A stretch of DNA of 64,000 nucleotides, taken from contig NZCE01000034.1 in assembly GCA_002688185.1 (NCBI GenBank), forward strand, positions 1 through 64,000, read 5' to 3'. The notes below the pieces were generated by a model. It saw only the letters and a program-made list of their open reading frames with translations, was not told the DNA's origin and made no database searches. Positions 53,170-61,899 of the stretch are shown here, piece after piece (the stretch's first letter is position 1; each line of letters starts with the position of its first letter). Made by a program: the position numbers and the translations under genes. The DNA comes from Spirochaetales bacterium (GTDB lineage: Bacteria; Spirochaetota; Spirochaetia; ARS1246).

Positions 53170-56100
53170 TTACACCATGGACGTCTTGTCTGATAGAGGT
53201 CTTACCCTTATTTCATTTCTGCGCAGGTATCGGATTCCCTGAGTCGCGGCCCGTGCAGCCGAGGTCGTGGTGGTGTATGGAATTCTCCGTCTAACCGCCT
53301 CGATGCGGATCATCTCGTCTCCCTTTTGAGAAAAAATCCCTAGGGGCGTATTGATTAGCAGGTTGATGCGTCCACTTCTCATGTGATCCACCACATTCGG
53401 TCTGCCTTCATGGATTTTAAGAATTACTTCTGAAAAAATACCGTGCTCAAAAAGGAACTGGGCGGTCCCCCTCGTTGCGACGATCTGAAATCCCATTTCC
53501 ACCAACTCACGCACGATCGGCAGCATCGTTTGCTTATCCTGGTCATGGACCGATACAAACACTTTCCCGGAAACCGGCAACACGGTCCCGGCGGACGCCT
53601 GGGCTTTTGCATACGCCTCTCCAAAGGAATCACCCGTGCCGATCACCTCTCCAGTGGATTTCATCTCAGGTCCCAGGATTGGGTCAACCGAGTGAAATCT
53701 ACCAAATGAAAAAACAGCTTCCTTTACTGCCCATCCGGTAATGCAACTGCCCTGCCCCAAGCCATTTTTGGTTAATCCCTGCTTTTCAAGATCTGTTCCC
53801 CGCCATACTTCAACTACCGCCTCGATAAGATTAACACCGGATGCTTTTGAGAGAAACGGTATTGTTCGGGAGGCCCGGGGATTTACCTCGAGGATGTAAA
53901 GATTATTGTCCTTTACTGCGAATTGTATATTGATGAATCCCACGACACGGATCTTTCGGGCGATTTTTGTAGTTGCGTCAAGCATCTCATCAAGGACCCG
54001 CGCTTCGGACCTAAAAGGGGGAAATACGCAGGCCGAATCGCCAGAATGCACTCCCGCGGCTTCGATGTGCTGCATGATTCCCGCCACATAAACATTATGT
54101 CCGTCGCAGATCCCGTCCAAATCGTATTCAAACGCGTCCTCAAGAAACTGATCAACGAGGACCGGTCGTTCCGGAGTTATTTCGATGCCCCTCCGCAGAA
54201 AATCATTAAGCTCCGAAACATCAAAAGCAATAAACATACTCTTGCCACCCAGAACAAAAGAGGGCCTGAGAAGCACGGGAAACCCAATCTCCTTTGAGTG
54301 GTTAATTATCTCTCGCTCTGTCCCCGCCATTCGGTTCAGGGGCTGGGTTAGTTTGAGCTTCCGCAAAAGTTCGGCGAAAAGCCCCCGATCCTCCGCGTCA
54401 AAAATGCTTTTTACCTGAGTGCCAATGATATTGGCACCCCGTTTCTGCAGATCTCGGGCCATATTCAAGGGCGTCTGCCCTCCAAGTTGCACAACAATAT
54501 CGTTTACCTTGTCTTTACGCATGATCTCGCCAACATGCTCAACGGTCAGTGGCTCGATATACAGACGGTCTGAGATGTTAAAATCCGTCGACACGGTCTC
54601 AGGATTTGAGTTAACAATGATAGTTTCAATCCCATGCTTTCTAAAGCCGAGAGATGCGAGGGTGCAGCACGTGTCGAACTCCAGCCCCTGACCTATTCTG
54701 TTTGGTCCGCTTGCCAGTATGATTACCGCTTCTCCACGAGGGGGTTGTCCTTCATCGACCTCACCATACGATGAATAAAAATACGGCGTTTCCGCGGTAA
54801 ACTCCCCGGCGCAAGTATCGACAAAATGGTAGCAGGAATGGACGTTCTCAGTCTCTCGGAGCGCGGTAACTTCGTCGGCCTCTATTTTTTTGAGTTCTGC
54901 GATTCGTGCGTCGGACAGGCCATATCGCTTTGCCTCCAAAAGCAACTCGGCCGACAGCGGCTCCGCCACGAGCCGGTCCTCAAGCTTTATCTGCTCGAGG
55001 AGCTGATAGAGAAACCAAATATCGTAGCGGGTCTTTTCGTAAAGAGACTCCAGGGCACGGCTGCCCTCCCGTTTGAGGACCGTATACGTAGCGAAAAATC
55101 GCAACGGATGCAAAGTGTTCAACATACTATCGAGGCCATCGTATCCAATCCGCAATTCGCCGATGCCTTCATAACCCATTTCCGCTGCACGGATCGCCTT
55201 GTTGAGGGCCTCAATAAACGTTCTTCCAAGAGCAAGGGATTCACCCACAGATTTCATCTGAGTTCCAAGCTCCGTGTATGCTCCCGGAAACTTGTCGATC
55301 TCAAATCGAGGCACCTTAATGGCGCAGTAGTCTAGGGCAGGCTCAAAACACGAAACCGTTTTTCCGGTAATTTCATTCAAAATCTCGTCGAGGGTATATC
55401 CCACCGCGAGTTTTGCCGAACATCGGGCAATAGGAAATCCGGTGGCTTTGCTTGCGAGGGCGGAGGACCGTGAAACGCGGGGATTCATCTCGATGATTAC
55501 CATCCTGCCTGTGGATGGCTTGGTGGCGAACTGCACGTTAGATCCGCCGCAATCCACCCCAATAGCCCGCAACACTTCGAGGGACGCGGTCCGCATCTCT
55601 TGATATTCACGGTCAGAAAGCGTCTGTATGGGTGCAACGGTGATGCTGTCGCCGGTATGCACGCCCATAGGATCAATGTTCTCGATTGAGCAGATTACCA
55701 CCGCATTGTCCTTCTTATCTCGCATCACCTCCATTTCAAACTCTTTCCAACCGATGAGGGATTCTTCAACGAGGGCCTCACCAACGGGGCTCTCATCTAG
55801 GGCCCGCTCCGCAAGCGCATCGAGATCCTCCGCGGTATACGCTATGCTGCCGCCCTGCCCGCCCAGCGTAAAACTCGGTCTGATTACGACGGGGAGACCT
55901 ACGTCCCGGGAAAAATGACGGGCGTCGTCGGTAGAGCTCGCCATAATAGACCGCGGCGTATCAAGGCCTATCTCGCCGGCGATTCTTTTGAACTCTCCCC
56001 TGTCCTCCGCCAGTCTGATGGATTCTACACTTGCGCCGATAACCTCAACTCCGTGGCGCTTTAGAATCCCACGCTCATAGAGCTGCATTGATAAATTTAA

Positions 56101-56385
56101 TCCCGTTTGACCGCCCATAGTCGGCAAAAGGGCATCGGGCTTCTCCTTTGAAAAGACCTCATTAAGGTATTCGGCGGTAAGAGGTTCTACATATATGGCG
56201 TCAGCAATACCCGGAGTTGTCATAACTGTGGCCGGATTTGGATTTACCAAAACCACCTGGTAGCCTTCCTCTTTGAGGGCTTTCACCGCCTGGGTTCCGG
56301 AATAGTCAAACTCGCAAGCCTGTCCAATAACTATCGGACCCGACCCGATAATGAGAACTTTTCTAATGTCTTTTCGAGCCGGCAC
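53170..56385 (-). CDS. carB: Carbamoyl-phosphate synthase large subunit
   Basis: A 1071-residue enzyme that makes carbamoyl phosphate for arginine and pyrimidines. It holds two homologous ATP-grasp halves (SFTLGGQGGSI and FVLGGKSMFI; GSGPIVIGQ and SGPNRIGQG) and the C-terminal MGS-like allosteric domain with ATRGTAQFLFEHG. GTG 56385 is preferred over TTG 56388 because GGAG is six bases upstream; the gene begins within a few bases of the carA stop. It is convergent with cimA, 31 nt apart. Confidence 0.97.
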   Translation of the reverse strand: MPARKDIRKVLIIGSGPIVIGQACEFDYSGTQAVKALKEEGYQVVLVNPNPATVMTTPGIADAIYVEPLTAEYLNEVFSKEKPDALLPTMGGQTGLNLSMQLYERGILKRHGVEVIGASVESIRLAEDRGEFKRIAGEIGLDTPRSIMASSTDDARHFSRDVGLPVVIRPSFTLGGQGGSIAYTAEDLDALAERALDESPVGEALVEESLIGWKEFEMEVMRDKKDNAVVICSIENIDPMGVHTGDSITVAPIQTLSDREYQEMRTASLEVLRAIGVDCGGSNVQFATKPSTGRMVIIEMNPRVSRSSALASKATGFPIARCSAKLAVGYTLDEILNEITGKTVSCFEPALDYCAIKVPRFEIDKFPGAYTELGTQMKSVGESLALGRTFIEALNKAIRAAEMGYEGIGELRIGYDGLDSMLNTLHPLRFFATYTVLKREGSRALESLYEKTRYDIWFLYQLLEQIKLEDRLVAEPLSAELLLEAKRYGLSDARIAELKKIEADEVTALRETENVHSCYHFVDTCAGEFTAETPYFYSSYGEVDEGQPPRGEAVIILASGPNRIGQGLEFDTCCTLASLGFRKHGIETIIVNSNPETVSTDFNISDRLYIEPLTVEHVGEIMRKDKVNDIVVQLGGQTPLNMARDLQKRGANIIGTQVKSIFDAEDRGLFAELLRKLKLTQPLNRMAGTEREIINHSKEIGFPVLLRPSFVLGGKSMFIAFDVSELNDFLRRGIEITPERPVLVDQFLEDAFEYDLDGICDGHNVYVAGIMQHIEAAGVHSGDSACVFPPFRSEARVLDEMLDATTKIARKIRVVGFINIQFAVKDNNLYILEVNPRASRTIPFLSKASGVNLIEAVVEVWRGTDLEKQGLTKNGLGQGSCITGWAVKEAVFSFGRFHSVDPILGPEMKSTGEVIGTGDSFGEAYAKAQASAGTVLPVSGKVFVSVHDQDKQTMLPIVRELVEMGFQIVATRGTAQFLFEHGIFSEVILKIHEGRPNVVDHMRSGRINLLINTPLGIFSQKGDEMIRIEAVRRRIPYTTTTSAARAATQGIRYLRRNEIRVRPLSDKTSMV

Positions 56386-56388
56386 CAA

Positions 56389-57561
56389 TCACTCCTTGCC
56401 CATATGATCTTCTATTACCCGCAAAAACTCTTTAAATATCCAAATGCAGTCCCTTGGACCGGGAGCTGCCTCCGGATGAAACTGAGCGCAAAGCACCGGC
56501 AAAGATCTATGCCTGATTCCCTCAATCGAGTTATCATTTGCGTTTCTGAACCAGACGTCGACGTCGTGGGGCAGACTTTCCTCATCAACAACAAAACCGT
56601 GATTCTGAGAAGTTACAAAAACTCGATTTGTCAGCTCATCACGTACCGGGTGATTCACTCCGTGATGACCGAATTTCATTTTTCTCGTTTGCGCTCCGAG
56701 AGCTTGGCTAATAAGCTGATGCCCAAGACAAATACCGAATACCGGCATCAAGGGCAAAAATGAAGCTATCAATTCGATCTGAGACCGGAGTACCGCGGGA
56801 TCTCCGGGTCCGCTCGAAAAGAGCAGTGCATCCGCCCCGACGTTACCGACATCCTCTTTTGATGCGCCGCTAGGCAAAATACTCACTCTGCAACCCAATT
56901 TTACGAGTTCACGGATGATGTTAGCCTTGATGCCGCAATCAACGAGAAGTAAGTGGGGAGAACCTCCATCGTTATACGTCACCGGATCCGATGCGCCGAC
57001 ATTCGAAATCAAATTTCGACCGATCATTGGTGGAAAATCCGCCAACACCTGCAGACAGAAATCCAACTCACGTTTTTTCAGGTGGTTCGAGCCAAGGGAC
57101 GCCCGTACGATTACCCCGTTCGGGGCTCCTTCATCTCTAATTTTCAAGGTGAGATGTCTCGTGTCGATGTCGGTTATGCCGGGTGTGTCGTGTCTTTTTA
57201 AGAACTCATCAAGGGTGATACGCCCGGCAGGGATAGGTCCTCGGTACAATTGCCGCACCACAAGACCCGCGGCTTTTATTCCGGATCGCTCAGGGGCCTC
57301 GGGACCTATTTCTGACCATTCATCAAGGGAGCCGTAGTTTCCGATCATTGGATAGGTCATTGTAACGATCTGACCCGTGTAAGATGGGTCGGTCAAAATC
57401 TCATGGTAGCCGGCCATTCCAGTATTGAAGACAACCTCACCGGCCGATTTTACCGAGATATCTACGTTGCAGAGCGACTCTATAGCCGGGGAAGGACTTC
57501 CGAACTCCTGGCCCCGGTAATACGCACCATCTCCCAAGACGAGAAAGCATGTCTCGCTCAT
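56389..57561 (-). CDS. carA: Carbamoyl-phosphate synthase small subunit
   Basis: A 390-residue glutaminase subunit. N-terminal CPSase_sm domain (TGMAGYHEILTDPSY) followed by a class I amidotransferase with Cys in FGICLGHQL and His in AQFHPEAAPGP. ATG 57561 is selected on homology. The CarA stop and the carB start are almost adjacent, so the two are coupled. Confidence 0.97.
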   Translation of the reverse strand: MSETCFLVLGDGAYYRGQEFGSPSPAIESLCNVDISVKSAGEVVFNTGMAGYHEILTDPSYTGQIVTMTYPMIGNYGSLDEWSEIGPEAPERSGIKAAGLVVRQLYRGPIPAGRITLDEFLKRHDTPGITDIDTRHLTLKIRDEGAPNGVIVRASLGSNHLKKRELDFCLQVLADFPPMIGRNLISNVGASDPVTYNDGGSPHLLLVDCGIKANIIRELVKLGCRVSILPSGASKEDVGNVGADALLFSSGPGDPAVLRSQIELIASFLPLMPVFGICLGHQLISQALGAQTRKMKFGHHGVNHPVRDELTNRVFVTSQNHGFVVDEESLPHDVDVWFRNANDNSIEGIRHRSLPVLCAQFHPEAAPGPRDCIWIFKEFLRVIEDHMGKE

Positions 57562-57636
57562 GTCCCCCCCAGTGTTCGTAATTCCCGGCGACCGCAACAA
57601 TGTGGTTCAGGTATGAATAGAATGGCCGGTAGCGTT

Positions 57637-57665
57637 AAAAAAAGACCGGCGTTACGCCAGCCGGT
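57637..57665 (-). terminator. Intrinsic terminator after tRNA-Gln/tRNA-Glu
   Basis: On the minus strand ACCGGC/GCCGGT arms with a GGCG/CGCC inner stem are followed by CTTTTTTT. It lies just downstream of tRNA-Glu and keeps the tRNA transcript out of carAB. Confidence 0.85.
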
Positions 57666-57672
57666 TTGTGGA

Positions 57673-57744
57673 TAGTCCCTATGGGAATCGAACCCATCTT
57701 TGAAGACTGAGAATCTCCCGTCCTAGCCGATAGACGAAGGGACC
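57673..57744 (-). tRNA. tRNA-Glu (anticodon CTC)
   Basis: Minus-strand cloverleaf. Acceptor GGTCCCT/AGGGACT (G1-T72 wobble), D stem GTCT/AGGAC region, anticodon stem GGAGA/TCTTC with loop TTCTCAG giving CTC, T stem ATGGG/CCCAT, discriminator A. The G1-U72 wobble is unusual but the body fits tRNA-Glu. It follows tRNA-Gln by 7 nt. Confidence 0.88.
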
Positions 57745-57751
57745 AAGCTCG

Positions 57752-57822
57752 CTGTCCGGGGAGGACTCGAACCCCCACAACAAGAGCCAGAATCTTGCGT
57801 GCTACCATTACACAACCGGACA
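57752..57822 (-). tRNA. tRNA-Gln (anticodon CTG)
   Basis: Minus-strand cloverleaf with T1-A72 acceptor TGTCCGG/CCGGACA, D stem GTGT/GCAC, anticodon loop TTCTGGC giving CTG, T arm GGGGGTTCGAGTCC, discriminator G. With the TTG isoacceptor at 36.3 kb the window holds both Gln anticodons. Confidence 0.92.
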
Positions 57823-57889
57823 ATAACCTAGGCCAATCTACTAGATGGCCCAAGATTTAGTCAATAGCGACGTGTTATGCTCAAAGCAA

Positions 57890-58423
57890 TCACTCGCTGT
57901 GGAAGTTTACTAGAGTGGTTACCGTATAGGCGCCAAGTTCGGACTCGTAGTCGAGAAACGGCAATCCAACAACGGAAAATATCTCGATCTCGCGCGCGCC
58001 GGCTCCAGTCAATAATGCCGCGGCGGCGCCGACGGTTCCACCCGTGGCGACAAGATCATCAATCAAAAGCACTTTCGATTCGGGATTCACATCGTCTTTA
58101 TGCACCTGTATCTCATCCGATCCGTATTCGAGCTCAAAAGTTTTCGTCAACGTTTTCCCTGGTAGTTTGCCCTTTTTTCTTATCAGAATCAGAGGCAGAT
58201 TTTCCGCAAACGCAAAAGGTGCCGCAAAGAGAAATCCCCTCGCTTCCACCGCAGCAACGGCGTCAAAGCCCGCACCCGCATATAGCACGCGCATCTTTTC
58301 CAAACAGTAGTGAAACGCCTTGGGATTGGTGAGAATGCTCGTGATATCGTAAAACAAAACGCCTTTTTTGGGGAAATCCTGAACCGTTCTGATTGCCTTT
58401 TTAAGATCAAATAATTCGTCCAT
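57890..58423 (-). CDS. apt: Adenine phosphoribosyltransferase
   Basis: A 177-residue purine-salvage enzyme joining adenine and PRPP to AMP. The PRPP loop is VLLIDDLVATGGT, EARGFLFA is the base-binding block, and LIRKKGKLPG is the hood/flexible loop. Length is standard. It is downstream of tsaD on the same strand, 30 nt away, and precedes the tRNA pair. Confidence 0.96.
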   Translation of the reverse strand: MDELFDLKKAIRTVQDFPKKGVLFYDITSILTNPKAFHYCLEKMRVLYAGAGFDAVAAVEARGFLFAAPFAFAENLPLILIRKKGKLPGKTLTKTFELEYGSDEIQVHKDDVNPESKVLLIDDLVATGGTVGAAAALLTGAGAREIEIFSVVGLPFLDYESELGAYTVTTLVNFHSE

Positions 58424-58453
58424 AAAAACACCTCCGGCTCGTTGCCATTTCTA

Positions 58454-59467
58454 TTATGGATATGTACGCCTGAATCCTTGGACCCGCGAATAGGCATTGG
58501 CGCTAAAATCTGATTTTCCGCCTTCCGCCAAATAATGGTAGCCAATGCCCGCGATCATAGCGCCGTTATCGGTGCAAAGCTTTATTGAGGGCAGAAACAC
58601 CTGGAGATCTTTTTCATTTGCTAGCCGTGCGCGAAAGTAGGTATTTGCCGCCACGCCGCCCCCGGCTACGATCCTACGTATCCCGGTATCCTCTTTTGCT
58701 CTCATTAATCTCTTGAGCAGGATGTCTATAGCCGTCTTCTCAAATGAGGCGGAAATATTCTCAGGCGTTTTTGCTGCATTGCCGACTCGGAACTGGTCGA
58801 TTTGATTTATCACGGCTGTTTTGAGACCTGAGTACGATACGTCATATCGATGTTCACCTTTGCGCAGTGAAGGATCGGGAAAGGAAAAAGAGCCGTCGTC
58901 ACCGTTTCTAGCAAGGCGATCAATCGCCACACCTCCCGGATAACCAAATCCGTAAAACTTAGCTACTTTGTCAAACGCTTCTCCGCACGCATCGTCAATG
59001 GTGGTGCCAAGGATGGTGATGTGGTCAAAACTTTCAACTTTGCTAATGATAGTATGTCCCCCTGAAACGATGAGACCTATATAAGGATATTCAATATTGA
59101 ACTCCAGGTGCGGCGCGTAGAGATGTGCCCGAATGTGATCCACGGCGGCAAAAGGTTTTTCCAAGGCAAACGCATACCCCTTTGCAAATGAAAGCCCCAC
59201 CAACAAAGAGCCTATCAGGCCCGGCCGATTTGTAACCGCAATTCCGTCGAGCTCGCGACCCCTAACGCCGGCGACCCTTAGCGCTTCAGTTACAACCGGT
59301 TGTATCCACTCAGTATGGGTACGCGACGCAATTTCCGGTACCACACCGTCAAAAGGTCTGTGGATATCAACTTGACTCGCCACGACGTTGCTGAGAATAT
59401 CTTTGCCTTTCAGCACGACAGATGCTGAGCATTCATCGCAACTGCTCTCAATCCCGAGTATAGTCAC
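58454..59467 (-). CDS. tsaD: tRNA N6-adenosine threonylcarbamoyltransferase
   Basis: A 337-residue ASKHA-fold enzyme forming t6A37 in ANN-decoding tRNAs. ILGIESSCDE opens the nucleotide fold, HIRAHLYAP gives the metal-binding His pair, IVSGGHT the phosphate loop and the C-terminal VAGGVAANTYFR and CTDNGAMIAG blocks. It works with TsaB, TsaC and TsaE, not in view. Confidence 0.97.
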   Translation of the reverse strand: MTILGIESSCDECSASVVLKGKDILSNVVASQVDIHRPFDGVVPEIASRTHTEWIQPVVTEALRVAGVRGRELDGIAVTNRPGLIGSLLVGLSFAKGYAFALEKPFAAVDHIRAHLYAPHLEFNIEYPYIGLIVSGGHTIISKVESFDHITILGTTIDDACGEAFDKVAKFYGFGYPGGVAIDRLARNGDDGSFSFPDPSLRKGEHRYDVSYSGLKTAVINQIDQFRVGNAAKTPENISASFEKTAIDILLKRLMRAKEDTGIRRIVAGGGVAANTYFRARLANEKDLQVFLPSIKLCTDNGAMIAGIGYHYLAEGGKSDFSANAYSRVQGFRRTYP

Positions 59468-59518
59468 CCCTCGCCTCTCTTTGAGCTTTCCATATTTTCC
59501 TGACGCGCAACCTTTGCG

Positions 59519-60388
59519 CTAATTAAATTGATAATCTTGAATGCCGCTGAATGTAAAGCCTTGGACCGAAAGCTCGCGAAACATATCGGCGAGAGCCGGA
59601 GCTAGTTCTCCAGTCTGTACGTGTCCTATCAAGATCGCGTACCCGCTTTCCCTGGCGATTTTTGTTCCGGACAGAACCGCCTCTCTGATCAGCGAAATAT
59701 CACCATGATTGTCCAGGAAGATTGAATTACGCTTTGCATATTCAACCTGCAATTCCTCCGCAACTTGTTCAGCGACGCTGTCGTCAGTTGTCAGGCTATC
59801 AACAAAAAAAAGCCCATTTTGATCCACAAAATCCAGCACGGCAGCCATGACGCTCCTATTTGCCGTAGCCTTTGATCCCATGTGGTTATTAATCCCGACA
59901 ACACCCGGTACGGAAGCCAAATTTTGCCGCAATAGAGTATGAATTTCATCGTAATTCATGTCCGTTGTAATGACTCCCGCGCCCGGATCAGCCTCACCCA
60001 CCGGCTCCATCGGCTGATGAAGAATAATATCGTGGCCCGCGGCAAGGATGCGTCGAGCGGCCTCTTCAGAAAACGGCCTCTTTGGCATGATGGCAAATGA
60101 CAGCGAAAACGGCAGATTTAAGAATTGGTCGAGCTGTCTGAGATTATTTCCAACATCGTCAATTATTATAAAGAGTTTAGGCGGTTCCTTTTTGACGATC
60201 TCAGAAGGACCCGGTTCCTCGTGTGCTTCTTCCCCAGTTGGAGCTGTATTGGCAGGTTCCGGCTGCCCGGGTCCTTCGGGCAGAAGCGCGACTATCACCC
60301 CGAGAAGAGCAGCAATAATCACCGACAGGATAATTACGATTAGTTGTCGTTTGATTTTGGGAGATCGACGATCCGCTATTTTTCCCAT
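59519..60388 (-). CDS. Divergent polysaccharide deacetylase family protein (YibQ/DUF610-like)
   Basis: A 289-residue envelope protein. A short basic tail and one membrane anchor (IVIILSVIIAALLGVIVALL, about 16-35) are followed by a Pro/Glu-rich linker and a deacetylase-like barrel: FIIIDDVGNN, FAIMPKRPFSEE, HDIILHQPMEP, INNHMGSKATA. Function in spirochaetes is unknown; metal-site residues are partly kept. ATG 60388 is chosen over an upstream start because it begins the basic N-terminus. Confidence 0.82.
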   Translation of the reverse strand: MGKIADRRSPKIKRQLIVIILSVIIAALLGVIVALLPEGPGQPEPANTAPTGEEAHEEPGPSEIVKKEPPKLFIIIDDVGNNLRQLDQFLNLPFSLSFAIMPKRPFSEEAARRILAAGHDIILHQPMEPVGEADPGAGVITTDMNYDEIHTLLRQNLASVPGVVGINNHMGSKATANRSVMAAVLDFVDQNGLFFVDSLTTDDSVAEQVAEELQVEYAKRNSIFLDNHGDISLIREAVLSGTKIARESGYAILIGHVQTGELAPALADMFRELSVQGFTFSGIQDYQFN

Positions 60389-60476
60389 ATCAGCATGCAA
60401 GATACGGACCCGCGGGCAAGCGGTCAAGATAACCTACCCTGGCTGAGCATAGCCCCCACGGCTTATTGCACATCAT

Positions 60477-60505
60477 AAAAAAACGCCGCGTGGTTGCACG
60501 CGGCG
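60477..60505 (-). terminator. Intrinsic terminator of the RpoS-like sigma gene
   Basis: Minus-strand hairpin CGCCGCGTG/CACGCGGCG with a four-base loop (60484-60505), followed by seven T residues (60477-60483). It lies 31 nt beyond the sigma gene stop. Confidence 0.92.
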
Positions 60506-60535
60506 GGAAGTGGGTAGTTTTATCGCAGCCCGACG

Positions 60536-61381
60536 CTAATTATAAACGTATTCTTTGAGCTCTTCGGCATGCTCACGCAGCTTTCGGATTGCACGCATTT
60601 CAATCTGCCGAACGGTCTCCGGGGAAATGCCAAGCTGCTCGCCAATCTTTTTAAGCGTGTATTTTTTCCCACCATAAAATGAAAAGCGATATAACAGAAT
60701 CTGCTTTTCTTTTTCAAGCAAATGCTCAAGAAACTTCATGGTTTCTTCACGAAGGCTTTTTTCCATAAGCTCTCGGTCGGGATCATATGAAAAATCTTCG
60801 CAGATGTCATGAAGGCTGCCGGAGTCAAAATGATTTTCGCCGTCAAGAGAGGCTATCGCTGAAGAAGCGTTGAGTATTGACGTTACGTCCTCAACTTTCA
60901 TATGTAGCTCGCCCGCCACTTCTTCCACTGACGGCTTTCTTAACAGCTTTTGGTTCAACAAATAGAATGTCTTCTGAATTTTCTTAAGCGCTTCTTCCTT
61001 ACGATGGGGTAATCTTATTGCCCGCCGTTTGTTCGAAAGCGATCTAACTATGGCCTGCTTGATCCACCATGCGGCATACGTGGAAAAACGAACATTCTTT
61101 TTATAATCATACTTTGATGCAGCCTTGATGAGTCCGAGATTACCCTCTTGGATAAGGTCAAGAAAATTGACATCCGGCGTGATATATGCCTTTGCGATTT
61201 TCACAACCAGTCTGAGATTAGCCTCAATAAGGCGCTGCTTTGCTGCCTCATCGCCCTTCTGAATCTTACGGGATAGCAGAAGCTCTTCTTCAAATGTCAA
61301 AAGCGGCGTGTTTTTGATTTGCTGGAAGTAGGCCTGCAAAGCGTCATCATTTGCAAGTTTGGAAGTGCCTTGTTCACTCAT
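60536..61381 (-). CDS. rpoS: RpoS-like sigma factor (flgI-linked)
   Basis: A 281-residue sigma-70 family protein without region 1.1. Region 1.2 (DALQAYFQQIKNTPLLT), region 2 (LIEANLRLVVKIAKAYI, LDLIQEGNLGLIKAASKYDY, FSTYAAWWIKQAI), region 3 and region 4 (YTLKKIGEQLGISPETVRQIEMRAIRKLR) are all present. In Borrelia rpoS lies immediately beyond flgI in the same orientation, as here, with flgA and flgG further upstream. A sigma-54 site just upstream strengthens the rpoS call. AGGAG is the ribosome site. It is distinct from the larger sigma gene at 22.7 kb. Confidence 0.83.
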   Translation of the reverse strand: MSEQGTSKLANDDALQAYFQQIKNTPLLTFEEELLLSRKIQKGDEAAKQRLIEANLRLVVKIAKAYITPDVNFLDLIQEGNLGLIKAASKYDYKKNVRFSTYAAWWIKQAIVRSLSNKRRAIRLPHRKEEALKKIQKTFYLLNQKLLRKPSVEEVAGELHMKVEDVTSILNASSAIASLDGENHFDSGSLHDICEDFSYDPDRELMEKSLREETMKFLEHLLEKEKQILLYRFSFYGGKKYTLKKIGEQLGISPETVRQIEMRAIRKLREHAEELKEYVYN

Positions 61382-61403
61382 ATCTATCTCCTACATATTC
61401 ATA

Positions 61404-61419
61404 TGCAATTACCATGCCA
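61404..61419 (-). promoter_or_regulatory. Sigma-54 (-24/-12) promoter of the rpoS-like gene
   Basis: The minus strand reads TGGCATGGTAATTGCA. The -24 GG and -12 GC are separated by exactly 10 nt, as in TGGCACG-N4-TTGCW. Transcription would start near 61393, about 12 nt before the sigma gene ATG and right at its ribosome site. Confidence 0.75.
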
Positions 61420-61551
61420 AATGAAATATCGAGTGTACTCGTAACTACAAATTGCTATGCAGAAAGAAGATAGGAATGACCGGACTCTATTCCGCGGATG
61501 ATACCCGGACTAATTGTATATTTTTTTAGACATAATCTAAAAAGATGTATC

Positions 61552-61854
61552 TTATTTTATCATTTGTTTATATAGCAATTCTGCAATACCCAGCTGCCCG
61601 TGCTTTGCTATTCTCTGTGCATATTCAGTATACAACATATCTTCATATATTTCTTTGCCATATCCCGACCCGTCGATCGAAGCGCTGGGAATCGTGCTTT
61701 TCATTGAATTAAGCATTTGTTTGACAAAAAGGGCTTCAAAATCCTGGCATGCCGAATAAAGAGCCTTATCTTCACGTGGTTCTATCAGACCACTCTGAAT
61801 TGAACGCATCTGGGTGGACTGCGCTTGCGTCATATATACGTCGGATATGGTCAT
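61552..61854 (-). CDS. flgJ: Flagellar rod-binding protein (FlgJ N-terminal domain only)
   Basis: A 100-residue protein made of only the rod-binding half of FlgJ. CQDFEALFVKQMLNSM and YEDMLYTEYAQRIAKHGQLGIAELL are the family blocks. The glucosaminidase domain found in enteric FlgJ is missing, common outside gammaproteobacteria. It helps assemble the rod. It follows flgI by 45 nt and is 170 nt ahead of the sigma gene. Confidence 0.88.
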   Translation of the reverse strand: MTISDVYMTQAQSTQMRSIQSGLIEPREDKALYSACQDFEALFVKQMLNSMKSTIPSASIDGSGYGKEIYEDMLYTEYAQRIAKHGQLGIAELLYKQMIK

Positions 61855-61899
61855 TCATTTTCTCCAAAATGGGGGCCTTGGAATGCCGATATAATCCCC

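Noticed and set aside
57673..57744. Reading the tRNA-Glu anticodon as TTC
   Set aside because: Only the register with stem GGAGA/TCTTC pairs, which puts CTC at positions 34-36 with T33 and A37.
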